A stretch of 12,308 nt of DNA from Prevotellaceae bacterium (GCA_020636675.1 JACJXK010000033.1:1-12308); one strand, 5' to 3'; positions 1 through 7,094 are shown, numbered from the stretch's first letter. Numbers and translations: made by a program. The notes: generated by a model from the letters alone, not told the origin.

Positions 1-46
1 CCTATGGCATTTTGTCAAAATCGTCATAAGTTGTTTCTGCCGATTA

Positions 47-232
47 CTAAGCAGAAAAAATATTGCATAATTCGTTGAATTTTAGCAAATCAGAAGTTTC
101 AAAACTCTTCTGATCATGACTAAAGAAACACTCCTTATGCAATACCAATCCGAGTGTCTGTCGGCTCTCAGGATGAGTGGCTTGTACCTCCTGTTTCTGT
201 TCCTTTAATTGTCCAATAGTTTCAGCAAACAT
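47..232 (-). CDS. Doubtful small hypothetical protein (61 aa)
   Basis: An open frame starts with ATG at 232 and stops at 47-49 on the minus strand. It would encode a charged, soluble 61-residue peptide with no signal sequence, membrane segment or motif I recognise. It is oriented away from htpG, so the two would be divergent. The stop codon lies in the loop of a short inverted repeat (34-40 with 51-57, TTTCTGC/GCAGAAA). That repeat has no following T-run on the minus strand, so it is not a convincing terminator. The frame may be a real small gene, the decayed start of a longer gene, or chance. Nothing else in the first 424 bases looks coding. Confidence 0.2.
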   Translation of the reverse strand: MFAETIGQLKEQKQEVQATHPESRQTLGLVLHKECFFSHDQKSFETSDLLKFNELCNIFSA

Positions 233-316
233 ACCACCGACCTATCCTAGCAGAAATAGCCGCAAGGATTCCATCCTCTGAAAATATGACACCGCCCTTG
301 CAAAGAAAACGGACAC

Positions 317-349
317 TTTGTCACATTTTCCCGTTTGGCATCTATTTTG
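317..349 (+). promoter_or_regulatory. Probable htpG promoter (Bacteroidota type)
   Basis: TTTG at 317-320 is followed after 22 bases by TATTTTG at 343-349, one base short of the TAnnTTTG -7 element. This resembles the Bacteroidota primary sigma promoter. Transcription would start near 356, giving an AT-rich 5' leader of about 70 nt before the htpG ATG. I see no CIRCE-like inverted repeat between 233 and 424, so HrcA-type heat-shock control is not evident. Confidence 0.45.
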
Positions 350-424
350 ATAATTATGAAAACGAGAATCAATTTTAGAGAGATTTGACTATTTAGAAAC
401 ATACAACTAAAAATAAATACAATT

Positions 425-2473
425 ATGCAGAAAGGAAATATTGGGGTAACGACCAACGACATCTTCCCCATCATCAAGAAATTTCTCTATAGTGACCACG
501 AAATTTTTCTTCGTGAGCTTGTATCAAACGCAGTTGACGCGACTCAAAAACTAAAGACACTCTCTTCCGTAGGCGAATACAAAGGTGAACTGGGAGATTT
601 GAAGGTAGAGGTCAAAACTGATGCAAAGGCAGGAACTTTAACCATCTCCGACCGCGGTATCGGTATGACTCAAGAGGAGATTGACAAATACATCAACCGC
701 ATCGCATTCTCCGGAGCGGAGGAGTTTCTTGAGAAATACAAGAACGACGCAAACGCCATCATCGGACACTTCGGACTGGGCTTCTATTCGGCATTCATGG
801 TCTCCAAAAAGGTGGAAATCATCACTAAATCATACAAGGATGGCAGCAAAGCCGTAAAATGGAGCTGCGACGGAAGTCCGGAATACACTTTCGACGAGAT
901 TGACAAGGCCGACAGAGGAACAGACATCGTCCTATACATAGACGACGAAAACAAAGATTTCTTGGAAGAGGGGAAAGTAAAGGGTCTTCTTACCAAATAT
1001 TGCAAATTCCTCCCCGTTCCTATCGTCTTCGGAAAAGAGAAGGAATGGAAAGACGGAAAGGAAGTGGAGACCGACAAAGACAATGTCATCAACAACACGC
1101 AGCCTGCATGGACTCGCAAGCCTGCCGAACTAAAGGAGGAAGACTACAAATCTTTCTACAAGGAGCTTTACCCTTATGGCGACGACCCTCTGTTCTACAT
1201 CCATCTGAACGTGGACTATCCGTTCAACTTGACAGGTATCCTATATTTCCCAAAAATAAAGAACAACTTCGAGATTCAGAAAAACAAGATACAGCTCTAT
1301 TGCAACCAAGTGTTCGTGACCGATTCCGTAGAGGGCATCGTTCCTGAATTCCTCACTCTGCTGCATGGTGTAATCGACTCTCCGGACATTCCGCTGAACG
1401 TATCCAGAAGCTATTTGCAGAGCGACAGCAACGTGAAGAAAATATCCAACCACATCACAAAGAAGGTAGCAGACCGTCTGCAAGAGATATTCAACTCACA
1501 AAGAGCCGAATTGGAAAACAAATGGGACGACCTGAAGATTTTCATCGAATATGGAATGCTGACCGACGAGAAATTCTCCGAGCGCGCCGAGAAATTCGTT
1601 CTGTTGAAAAACATAGACGGCAAGTTCTATACCCTTGACGAATACAAAACCCTTATCGGAGAAAACCACAAGGACAAAGACGGCAATCTCGTATACTTAT
1701 ATACCACCAACGCAGAAGAGCAGCATCAATACATACAGGCCGCAAAAGACAAAGGTTACGATGTGTTGTTGATGGACGGACAGTTGGACGTTCACTTCAT
1801 CAGCAAGTTGGAGCAGAAGTCGGAAGGCAAGGCTAGATTTACCCGTGTAGACGCCGACGTCATCGACAAACTAATCCAGAAGGGCGACAACAAGTCCGTA
1901 ACTCTTACAACCGAACAGCAGGATGCGCTCACTTCCGTGTTCAGTTCTCAACTTCCTAGCGACGGCAAGATGAACTTCATCGTCACTTACGAAAACATGG
2001 ACGCAAACTCACAACCGGTGTTCATCACCCAAAACGAGTTCATGAGACGTATGAAGGAGATGTCGGCCACCCAAGGCGGAGGCATGAACTTCTACGGAGA
2101 GATGCCAGACTCCTTCAACCTTGTAGTAAACACGGCACATCCTCTCATCGAGAAAATTTTGAAGGAAGAGGAATCCGAATGTGGCGACAAGGTAGCTCCT
2201 TTCGCACTGGACATCACCTCTTGGGAAAAGAAACGTGCCGACTTGAAGGGCGACAAGAAAGAGTCTGATTTGGCGGAGGCCGTAAAAGACGAGATCAAAG
2301 ACCTCGACAATAAGATTTCTGAAGCGAAGAAACAACAGAAGAGCATTTTCGAAGGATTTGCGAAAGAGAGCAAAGAGGTGGGCCAACTGGTCGACTTGGC
2401 TCTATTGTCAAACAACTTGCTGAAAGGCGAGGCACTCAGCCGCTTCATCAAGCGGAGCATGAGTCTTTTATAA
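425..2473 (+). CDS. htpG: Molecular chaperone HtpG (bacterial Hsp90)
   Basis: This is a full-length 682-residue Hsp90 family chaperone, an ATP-driven cytosolic dimer that helps client proteins fold and mature. The N-terminal GHKL ATPase domain shows the expected motifs: E31 and N35-x2-D38-A in the first nucleotide-binding helix, D76-x-G-x-G in the second, then a GHFGLGFYSAF lid/glycine motif and a GTDIVLYI strand. The middle domain and a C-terminal dimerisation region follow. There is no eukaryotic charged linker and no MEEVD tail, as normal for bacteria. The start at 425 fits because the family begins with a short leader into the NIGVTT strand. It appears to be monocistronic, with its own promoter upstream and a strong terminator at 2525-2560. 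No truncation or frameshift is visible. Confidence 0.97.
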   Translation: MQKGNIGVTTNDIFPIIKKFLYSDHEIFLRELVSNAVDATQKLKTLSSVGEYKGELGDLKVEVKTDAKAGTLTISDRGIGMTQEEIDKYINRIAFSGAEEFLEKYKNDANAIIGHFGLGFYSAFMVSKKVEIITKSYKDGSKAVKWSCDGSPEYTFDEIDKADRGTDIVLYIDDENKDFLEEGKVKGLLTKYCKFLPVPIVFGKEKEWKDGKEVETDKDNVINNTQPAWTRKPAELKEEDYKSFYKELYPYGDDPLFYIHLNVDYPFNLTGILYFPKIKNNFEIQKNKIQLYCNQVFVTDSVEGIVPEFLTLLHGVIDSPDIPLNVSRSYLQSDSNVKKISNHITKKVADRLQEIFNSQRAELENKWDDLKIFIEYGMLTDEKFSERAEKFVLLKNIDGKFYTLDEYKTLIGENHKDKDGNLVYLYTTNAEEQHQYIQAAKDKGYDVLLMDGQLDVHFISKLEQKSEGKARFTRVDADVIDKLIQKGDNKSVTLTTEQQDALTSVFSSQLPSDGKMNFIVTYENMDANSQPVFITQNEFMRRMKEMSATQGGGMNFYGEMPDSFNLVVNTAHPLIEKILKEEESECGDKVAPFALDITSWEKKRADLKGDKKESDLAEAVKDEIKDLDNKISEAKKQQKSIFEGFAKESKEVGQLVDLALLSNNLLKGEALSRFIKRSMSLL

Positions 2474-2524
2474 GATAAAGGAATGGTTTCCGAATTTTGC
2501 TGATTCGTAAACCATCCGCTTCCC

Positions 2525-2560
2525 AAAAGGTCGGCAGAATATAATTCTGCCGACCTTTTT
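2525..2560 (+). terminator. Intrinsic terminator after htpG
   Basis: A perfect 16-bp stem pairs 2525-2540 with 2544-2559 around the 3-base loop ATA, and ends in TTTTT. It starts about 50 bases after the htpG stop. The A-run on the 5' side means it could also stop transcription arriving from the right. Confidence 0.9.
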
Positions 2561-2736
2561 CCTCTGACGAAACAGAAATATTCCTTTCCGCGCCTTTTTT
2601 GACAAGCAAAAAAGTTAAAAGCATAGGCAAAGCCTTCCATAAAGGAAAAAGATGAATATATTCGCACCCGAAAAAGCCATTAGGCAATGATTATTTTCAA
2701 AAAGACAAGAAACCTTTCGAAGTTTTTCATTTCCTC

Positions 2737-2754
2737 TTTGTCGTTTTAGACAAA
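2737..2754. promoter_or_regulatory. Inverted repeat TTTGTC-N6-GACAAA
   Basis: Two perfect 6-base arms (2737-2742 and 2749-2754) are separated by GTTTTA. The size and spacing suit a dimeric regulator site. It sits about 170 bases before the ATP-grasp start and 28 bases before a second inverted repeat. It is not followed by a T-run, so it is not a terminator. Function is inferred from symmetry only. Confidence 0.3.
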
Positions 2755-2782
2755 CAAATGAACCATATGGATATGTATTTTG

Positions 2783-2798
2783 TTGATAATTTTATCAA
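2783..2798. promoter_or_regulatory. Palindrome TTGATAA-TT-TTATCAA, possible operator
   Basis: A perfect 7-base inverted repeat with a 2-base centre is flanked on both sides by TTTTG (2778-2782 and 2799-2803), so the whole block is unusually ordered for an AT-rich gap. TATTTTG at 2776-2782, a possible -7 element, abuts it, a position where a bound repressor would block transcription. Chance palindromes do occur in AT-rich DNA. Confidence 0.35.
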
Positions 2799-2834
2799 TT
2801 TTGAATAAAATATCAGAAGATGTTCGAATTTCAT

Positions 2835-2876
2835 CGTCAGACTATTCCTGACGGGCTTTAGCGACGGACTCTCCGT
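2835..2876 (+). other. Two short hairpins directly before the ATP-grasp coding region
   Basis: CGTCAG (2835-2840) pairs with CTGACG (2848-2853) around 7 bases, and ACGGA (2864-2868) pairs with TCCGT (2872-2876) around CTC. Both are perfect but short. If transcribed they would form a structured leader just upstream of the two possible starts (2877 and 2922). There is no T-run, so this is not a terminator. A role in translation control is conceivable but unproven. Confidence 0.25.
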
Positions 2877-2921
2877 ATGTTTGGAAATTCAAAAGAGATG
2901 CAGACTCCAAGCAATGAGGAA

Positions 2922-3378
2922 ATGAAAAAAATAAAATTGACAGGCATACTCCGAGGCAATGAGTTTTCACCTAATCACATAGGCAACGACTCCGCCATTT
3001 TTGAACTGACAGTCCGGAAACTAAGGTCAAAAGGGTTCTCCATAAAGATATGCAACGAGGCAGAATTTCGCGAATCGGACAATTTCTCAGGACGGATTTT
3101 CGGTATGGCCAGAGACAAGAGGACGATAGCCAAGCTGAAAGCCATAGAACAGCAAGACACGGTCTGCATCAATTCAGGCTCCAGCATAGAAAACTGCTTC
3201 AGAGGCAACATGACCAACCTTCTTCAAGAGAAAGGCATTCCATTCCCTGACAGCAGAATGGCAGATACGAGGGAGGACTCCACCAAAACATTCAAAGAGC
3301 TTGGAGGTTCCGCATTCTGGATAAAACGAGGCGACTTCCACGCCATGCACAAGGAAGACGTCTCCTTCTGCAGCAGCA
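2922..3378 (+). pseudogene. ATP-grasp ligase of the inositol-lipid cluster, N-terminal part
   Basis: This is the first half of an ATP-grasp family ligase, a class that uses ATP to activate a carboxylate for joining to an amine or thiol. Visible features are a pre-ATP-grasp domain opening with a GILRGNEFSP strand, an IFGMARDK segment, a CINSGSSIENCFR segment, and the first ATP-grasp lobe containing AFWIKRGDFHAMHKEDV, whose lysine is the likely ATP contact. I prefer ATG 2922 (MKKIKLTGIL) over ATG 2877, which adds 15 non-conserved residues. The native frame ends at 3378, where an antisense group II intron begins. Reading on adds about 60 intron-derived residues before a stop at 3555. The substrate is unknown. 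The frame was probably about 290 residues before interruption. Confidence 0.8.
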
Positions 3379-3460
3379 ATCGTGTAGGAAATGAGGGATT
3401 AATTCCCTCATTGTCCTCACACACCACCACGCATGCCGTTCGGCACGTGGCGGTTCCTCG
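3379..3460 (-). ncRNA. Group II intron domains V and VI
   Basis: Domain V is at 3424-3453 on the complement. A 12-base 5' strand (CCGCCACGTGCC) pairs with a 14-base 3' strand (GGCATGCGTGGTGG) across the loop GAAC, leaving the diagnostic 2-nt bulge. Domain VI follows: AATGAGGGA pairs with TCCCTCATT, extended by AGGA/TCCT. An unpaired A comes next, 7 bases before the intron end (A-CACGAT), the usual branch-point position. The catalytic core thus looks structurally preserved although the protein gene is absent. Confidence 0.85.
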
Positions 3461-3999
3461 CTTTGACACCATTGACAGTGCGTTTGCTGTTGTTTTCAGT
3501 TATCTGTCCAAGCTCTGCACTTCTCTATACCTTTCAGATTCCGTCCTATTTCTTTAGAGACAGCAAGTACTTTAGTACTTAATTCGGCATTCTATACTCT
3601 TCAAGTAACATTCATTTACTTACAAACTGCGAAGTTCAGACCTTCCCAACATATTCATATTGGTACTATGTCTTCGGCTGACTTCTCACAACAAGCTTTA
3701 CTCCGTGTTTATGGAAAAATATATCCACACGTCTGTGAGACCTCCCCAGATAAGAACGTAATCTTTCCGCCTTATACCCACCAGATTTACTATGTGTGAT
3801 TCCGAATAGTTATAGGGCTTTGTTTTGTCTAGCAAACTCACCCTCACACTTTAGCCTTATATCTGATTTCTGTTCGTCAGGTCAGACTTTTGCCGCCAGC
3901 TTCCTTCAGATTCCACATCACTATGGACACCCTTGCTATTGGCTAGACGATTCCCACTATTAGGGCTCGTTAGGGACTTGCACCCATGAGATTACGCAC
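3379..3999 (-). mobile_element. ORF-less bacterial group II intron inserted antisense in the ATP-grasp gene
   Basis: Read on the minus strand, this 621-base element starts at 3999 with GTGCG and runs into CATGGGTGCAAGTCCC, a typical bacterial group II 5' region. It carries the GAAGGAAGCTGGCGGC and GAAGTCAGCCGAAGACATAG segments seen in domains I to III of such introns. It ends with a domain V hairpin, a domain VI with bulged A, and a terminal CGAT at 3379. Intact relatives of roughly 2.5 kb encode a reverse transcriptase/maturase in domain IV; here domain IV is only a short stretch with no such frame. It is therefore a deleted or naturally ORF-less copy that would need an intron-encoded protein in trans. 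Because it lies opposite to the host gene, RNA splicing cannot repair the host mRNA. The 3' boundary could be off by one base. Confidence 0.88.
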
Positions 4000-4416
4000 A
4001 TGCTGGGCGTACTAGAAGAGGGCAACTCCCTACTACGCGAGTTTGCCCTTCGAGGCATAGAGACTGCGGCTATTTCCATCCATCTGACGGGAGATTTGGT
4101 CAAGTTCTATGGCGTCAGGGAAACCGATTTTTTCTATTGGTTCTACCCTTTCGACTTCTGTCACAGCAAATTCGGCGACGAAGCCATCAATGGGAAATCG
4201 AAGAATTATCCGTTTTCCAAAAAGATGCTGCATTTCGTAGGCAACCAGGCAGCGGAGGCTTTGGGCGTGCTTATCTACGGAGGAGACGCCATCATCTCAG
4301 CCGAAGGCGACATCCACATCATCGACCTCAACGACTGGCCCAGTTTCGCCCCCTGCAGGGAAACGGCATCCGAGGCCATCGCGCAATGCATTTACAACCA
4401 TTTGAAAAAACAATAA
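4000..4416 (+). pseudogene. ATP-grasp ligase of the inositol-lipid cluster, C-terminal part
   Basis: This second half of the ATP-grasp protein reads as 138 residues from the ATG at 4000. It contains the continuing second lobe (helix LLREFALRGIETAA, strand HLTGDLVKFYGV) and the C-terminal metal site in GDIHIIDLNDWPSF, with D109 and N111 of the fragment as likely Mg-ATP ligands. The ATG is the first exon triplet after the intron and has no visible ribosome-binding signal, so independent translation is uncertain. Alone it lacks the nucleotide-binding lysine lobe and should be inactive. Removing exactly 621 bases leaves the two halves one base out of frame, whereas removing 622 gives a clean join (C-S-S-M-L-G). 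It ends 43 bases before the CDP-alcohol transferase gene. Confidence 0.8.
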
Positions 4417-4459
4417 AAAAGGAGAAAGAAACGGCCATCACTACTTTCAACCCAACGTC

Positions 4460-5368
4460 ATGGAAGAGAAAATAACGATAGAATCGACTTTAAAATCATC
4501 GGACACCGAAGAGTGGTGGGACATCATCTTCACCCGACCCATCGGATTCAGGCTTGCCCTAATGTACAGAAATATGAAGGTCTCCCCCAACCAAGTGACG
4601 CTCATCAGCATCATCTTCGGCATCATGGCAGGAATATGTTTCTACTCGGCCAACCTCAAGACCAACCTCATCGGCATGGTTCTGCTCGTGATAGCCAACC
4701 TCCACGACAGCGCAGACGGACAACTGGCACGAATGACCAACAACAAGACCAAACTAGGCCGAATACTCGACGGGTTGGCAGGTGACCTATGGTTCGTCAC
4801 CATCTATTGCTCCATCAGCCTGAGGGTAACAGACCATGGACATCCATGGATCTGGGCACTTGCCGCCGGAGCCGGAGCCTGCCACATCATACAGGCAGCC
4901 ATGGCCGACTACTACCGTAACATACACCTGCTGTTCATCAAAGGTGAAGCCGGCAGCGAGGTAGACAACTCCACAGAACTAGAAAACGAATATAATTCGA
5001 TAAGATGGAGAAACGGCTTCTTCCGGAAGATGATGCTTCGTTTCTACCTCAACTACACCAAAGAACAGGAATTTTGTTCCCGCAACCTGCAAAAACTGCT
5101 TCGGCTCATACGGGAGAGATTCGGCAAGGAGATGCCGGAATGGCTTACCTCCGAATTCAGGAGAAAAGACAGAAGGTTAATGAAATACACCAACATACTG
5201 ACTTTCAACACCAGAATGTTCGCTCTGTTTTTCTGCTTATTGATCGACCTTCCCTGGATTTATTTTCTTTTCGAGATAACCGTAATGAACGGCATATTAA
5301 TCCATCTTGTCTCATCACAGGAAAAAATCAGCAAATACTTTGTAAATAAAATCGAATGTCAAAGATAA
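4460..5368 (+). CDS. CDP-alcohol phosphotransferase, predicted phosphatidylinositol-phosphate synthase
   Basis: This 302-residue membrane enzyme transfers a phosphoalcohol onto a CDP-activated lipid. The signature is clear: D83-x2-D86-G-x2-A90-R91-x8-G100-x3-D104. However, the last aspartate is D109, one residue later than the canonical D-x3-D (position 108 is glycine). Hydrophobic segments surround it (about 45-64, 70-82, 110-128, 135-150) and a pair lies near the C-terminus (about 252-285), after a long charged loop that is an extension over small family members. With MIPS and a HAD phosphatase in the same run of genes, the likely acceptor is inositol-3-phosphate, giving a phosphatidylinositol-phosphate or its ceramide equivalent. 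The assignment rests on context and on my recollection of the B. thetaiotaomicron cluster. The gene overlaps the next one by 13 bases, indicating co-transcription. Confidence 0.85.
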   Translation: MEEKITIESTLKSSDTEEWWDIIFTRPIGFRLALMYRNMKVSPNQVTLISIIFGIMAGICFYSANLKTNLIGMVLLVIANLHDSADGQLARMTNNKTKLGRILDGLAGDLWFVTIYCSISLRVTDHGHPWIWALAAGAGACHIIQAAMADYYRNIHLLFIKGEAGSEVDNSTELENEYNSIRWRNGFFRKMMLRFYLNYTKEQEFCSRNLQKLLRLIRERFGKEMPEWLTSEFRRKDRRLMKYTNILTFNTRMFALFFCLLIDLPWIYFLFEITVMNGILIHLVSSQEKISKYFVNKIECQR

Positions 5369-6396
5369 AGAAACTACTAACGCCCCAAAATATATTCCTT
5401 TTCATAGGATTGGGAGCCCTCCTCGTCATGATTTACAAGATAGGGATCGGCGCCATACTGAAGAACATACAACAAACCGGATGGTGGATTTTTCCCATCC
5501 TCATCGTATGGGGAATCGCATACCTATTCAACACCATATCAGCCATGTTGATCATCAAAGACGGTTCGCCGGAGTCGCACAACGTCAAGTTTCCAACCCT
5601 CTACAAGATAACAGTCTCCACCTTTGCGATCAACTCCGCCACACCCATAGGGCTAGCTGGTGGCGAGCCCTATAAAATCATGGAGCTGAAGCCCTACCTT
5701 GGCATCACCAAAGCCACCTCGTCCGTCATCCTGTTCTCCATGATGCACTTCGTCTCCCACTTCTGCTTCTGGATGGTCTCCATTCTCCTAATCATTCTAT
5801 ACCTGCCCATGAAGGACGGCTGGATGGGACTGCTAATCTCCATATTCGCAGTCTGCCTGTCGCTGACATACGTCTTTTTCATGGGATACAAAAAAGGCAT
5901 GGTGATGAACTGCATGAACATTTTGGGCAAGATACCCCTCATCCGAGAAAAGATACAAAGAATAACCGACGAGAAGAGGGACAACATCGAAATGATAGAC
6001 AAACAGATAGCCTCATTGCACGGCAAACACAAAAGAAGGTTCTACCTCTCTCTCGGAATAGAATTCTTCACACGCATTTTCACGTGCGCGGAGATCTATT
6101 TTCTTTTTCTGGCACTCGGGCACCCCATCAGCTACGTCTACTGCATACTCATAATGGCCTTCACCTCCCTTTTTGCCAACATACTCTTCTTCTCGCCTTT
6201 GCAGCTTGGCACAAGAGAAGGCGGATTCATGCTTGCCTTCGGGGCTCTGGGCTACACCTCGGCATGGGCCATATCCATCAGCTTCGTGACACGCATCAGG
6301 GAACTGTTCTGGATGCTGATAGGCATGGCAGTCATGAAAGTGACCATCAAAGACGGCTCGTGCAAACTATCCGGCCAAAACATAGAGACAACATGA
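5356..6396 (+). CDS. Flippase-like membrane protein (UPF0104 / lysylphosphatidylglycerol-synthase TM family)
   Basis: This 346-residue polytopic inner-membrane protein has about eight hydrophobic segments (around 13-29, 44-66, 118-147, 156-176, 232-252, 256-277, 288-305 and 312-328). Between 180 and 225 there is a long, charged, presumably cytosolic loop. Two family features are visible: a mid-N-terminal PIGLAGGEPYKIMEL segment and a C-terminal SPLQLGTREGG segment followed by TRIRELFW. Relatives include the membrane half of MprF, which flips modified lipids, and AglD/YbhN-type proteins. No enzymatic domain is attached. Its place between the lipid-headgroup transferase and the phosphatase suggests that it moves an inositol lipid or its precursor across the membrane; this is inference. 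The start overlaps the previous gene by 13 bases, and its stop overlaps the next start (ATGA). Confidence 0.8.
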   Translation: MSKIKKLLTPQNIFLFIGLGALLVMIYKIGIGAILKNIQQTGWWIFPILIVWGIAYLFNTISAMLIIKDGSPESHNVKFPTLYKITVSTFAINSATPIGLAGGEPYKIMELKPYLGITKATSSVILFSMMHFVSHFCFWMVSILLIILYLPMKDGWMGLLISIFAVCLSLTYVFFMGYKKGMVMNCMNILGKIPLIREKIQRITDEKRDNIEMIDKQIASLHGKHKRRFYLSLGIEFFTRIFTCAEIYFLFLALGHPISYVYCILIMAFTSLFANILFFSPLQLGTREGGFMLAFGALGYTSAWAISISFVTRIRELFWMLIGMAVMKVTIKDGSCKLSGQNIETT

Positions 6397-7094
6397 ACAC
6401 CAAAGGAATCCTGATAGACTACGGCGGCACATTGGACAGCAACGGAGTACATTGGGCCCACATCATCCGGGAGGCTTACCGAGAAGCGCAGGTGGCCGTC
6501 ACTGAAACACATTTCAGAGAAGCATACGTCTACGCCGAGCGTTATCTGGCTAGCAATCCTGCCATACAGCCGCACTTCACTTTCAAAGAACTGATGGAGA
6601 CAAAGATTGCGGTAGAATTGGACTACCTACAGAAAAACGGAGCAATCGCCAAATGCAGCCAAACAACCATCCTTAACATAGCCCACATCTGCTACGAGAA
6701 AGCAAAAGAGACCACAGGACAGTCGGCAAAGACGCTCCAGAAACTCTCGGAGAAATACGAGCTTTCGCTTGTCTCCAACTTCTATGGCAACATAGATGCC
6801 GTACTTTCCGATTTCGGCCTAAAAAGATATTTCCCAAAAATCATAGAATCCTCCGTCGTAGGAATCAGGAAACCGGACCCTCAGATATTCCAATTAGGAA
6901 TAGAAGCACTTAACCTAAAAGCAGAAGAGACCATCGCCATCGGCGACTCCTACACCAAAGACATCGTTCCGGCAAAACATTGCGGCTGCCGAACCATCTG
7001 GATCAAAGGAAAAGGATGGAAAGCTGAAACAGAAAACCATGCCGCAGACTTCACCTTCTGCCAATTTAAAGATATTGAATCCATTCTTCTTTGA
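6393..7094 (+). CDS. HAD-family phosphatase, predicted phosphatidylinositol-phosphate phosphatase
   Basis: This 233-residue HAD-superfamily hydrolase has all four motif positions. They are motif I at D9 (DYGGTLD), motif II at S128 (LVSN), motif III at K160 (GIRKPDP) and motif IV at G184-D185-x4-D190 (GDSYTKD). A helical cap lies between motifs I and II (about 20-115). Motif I reads D-x-G rather than the usual D-x-D, so the general acid/base aspartate at position 11 is glycine. The start is ATG 6393 in an ATGA overlap with the preceding stop; the frame is open much further upstream, but that part is a shadow of the membrane-protein gene. Between an inositol-phosphate lipid synthase and MIPS, it is the obvious candidate to dephosphorylate the lipid-linked inositol phosphate. 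A soluble sugar-phosphate substrate is also possible. Confidence 0.82.
   Translation: MNTKGILIDYGGTLDSNGVHWAHIIREAYREAQVAVTETHFREAYVYAERYLASNPAIQPHFTFKELMETKIAVELDYLQKNGAIAKCSQTTILNIAHICYEKAKETTGQSAKTLQKLSEKYELSLVSNFYGNIDAVLSDFGLKRYFPKIIESSVVGIRKPDPQIFQLGIEALNLKAEETIAIGDSYTKDIVPAKHCGCRTIWIKGKGWKAETENHAADFTFCQFKDIESILL

Larger units (their letters stand above)
2561..2921. other. AT-rich non-coding leader before the ATP-grasp gene
   Basis: I find no credible gene in this 360-base stretch; the open frames on the minus strand are antisense shadows of htpG running past its end. It holds a short AGGC-AAA-GCCT hairpin near 2625, two inverted repeats described separately, and two small hairpins just before the coding start. 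No clean TAnnTTTG promoter with a spaced TTG was found. TATTTTG at 2776-2782 is the nearest -7 match, but it lacks a good -33 partner. The promoter of the downstream cluster is presumably here but cannot be fixed by eye. Confidence 0.5.

Noticed and set aside
2092..2667. A 191-codon minus-strand frame across the end of htpG and its terminator
   Set aside because: It runs through a perfect intrinsic terminator and is mostly the reverse of htpG; no protein motif is visible.
3379..3557. C-terminal extension of the ATP-grasp N-terminal frame
   Set aside because: These residues are translated from the antisense strand of the group II intron domains V-VI and are not part of a native protein.
3565..3580. 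Palindrome AAGTACT-TT-AGTACTT as a separate operator or attachment site
   Set aside because: It falls within domain IV of the intron and is better explained as part of the intron RNA fold.
6084..6392. In-frame 5' extension of the HAD phosphatase (103 extra codons)
   Set aside because: The extension is the out-of-frame shadow of the membrane-protein gene. The ATGA overlap at 6393 and the HAD motif I immediately after it fix the true start.
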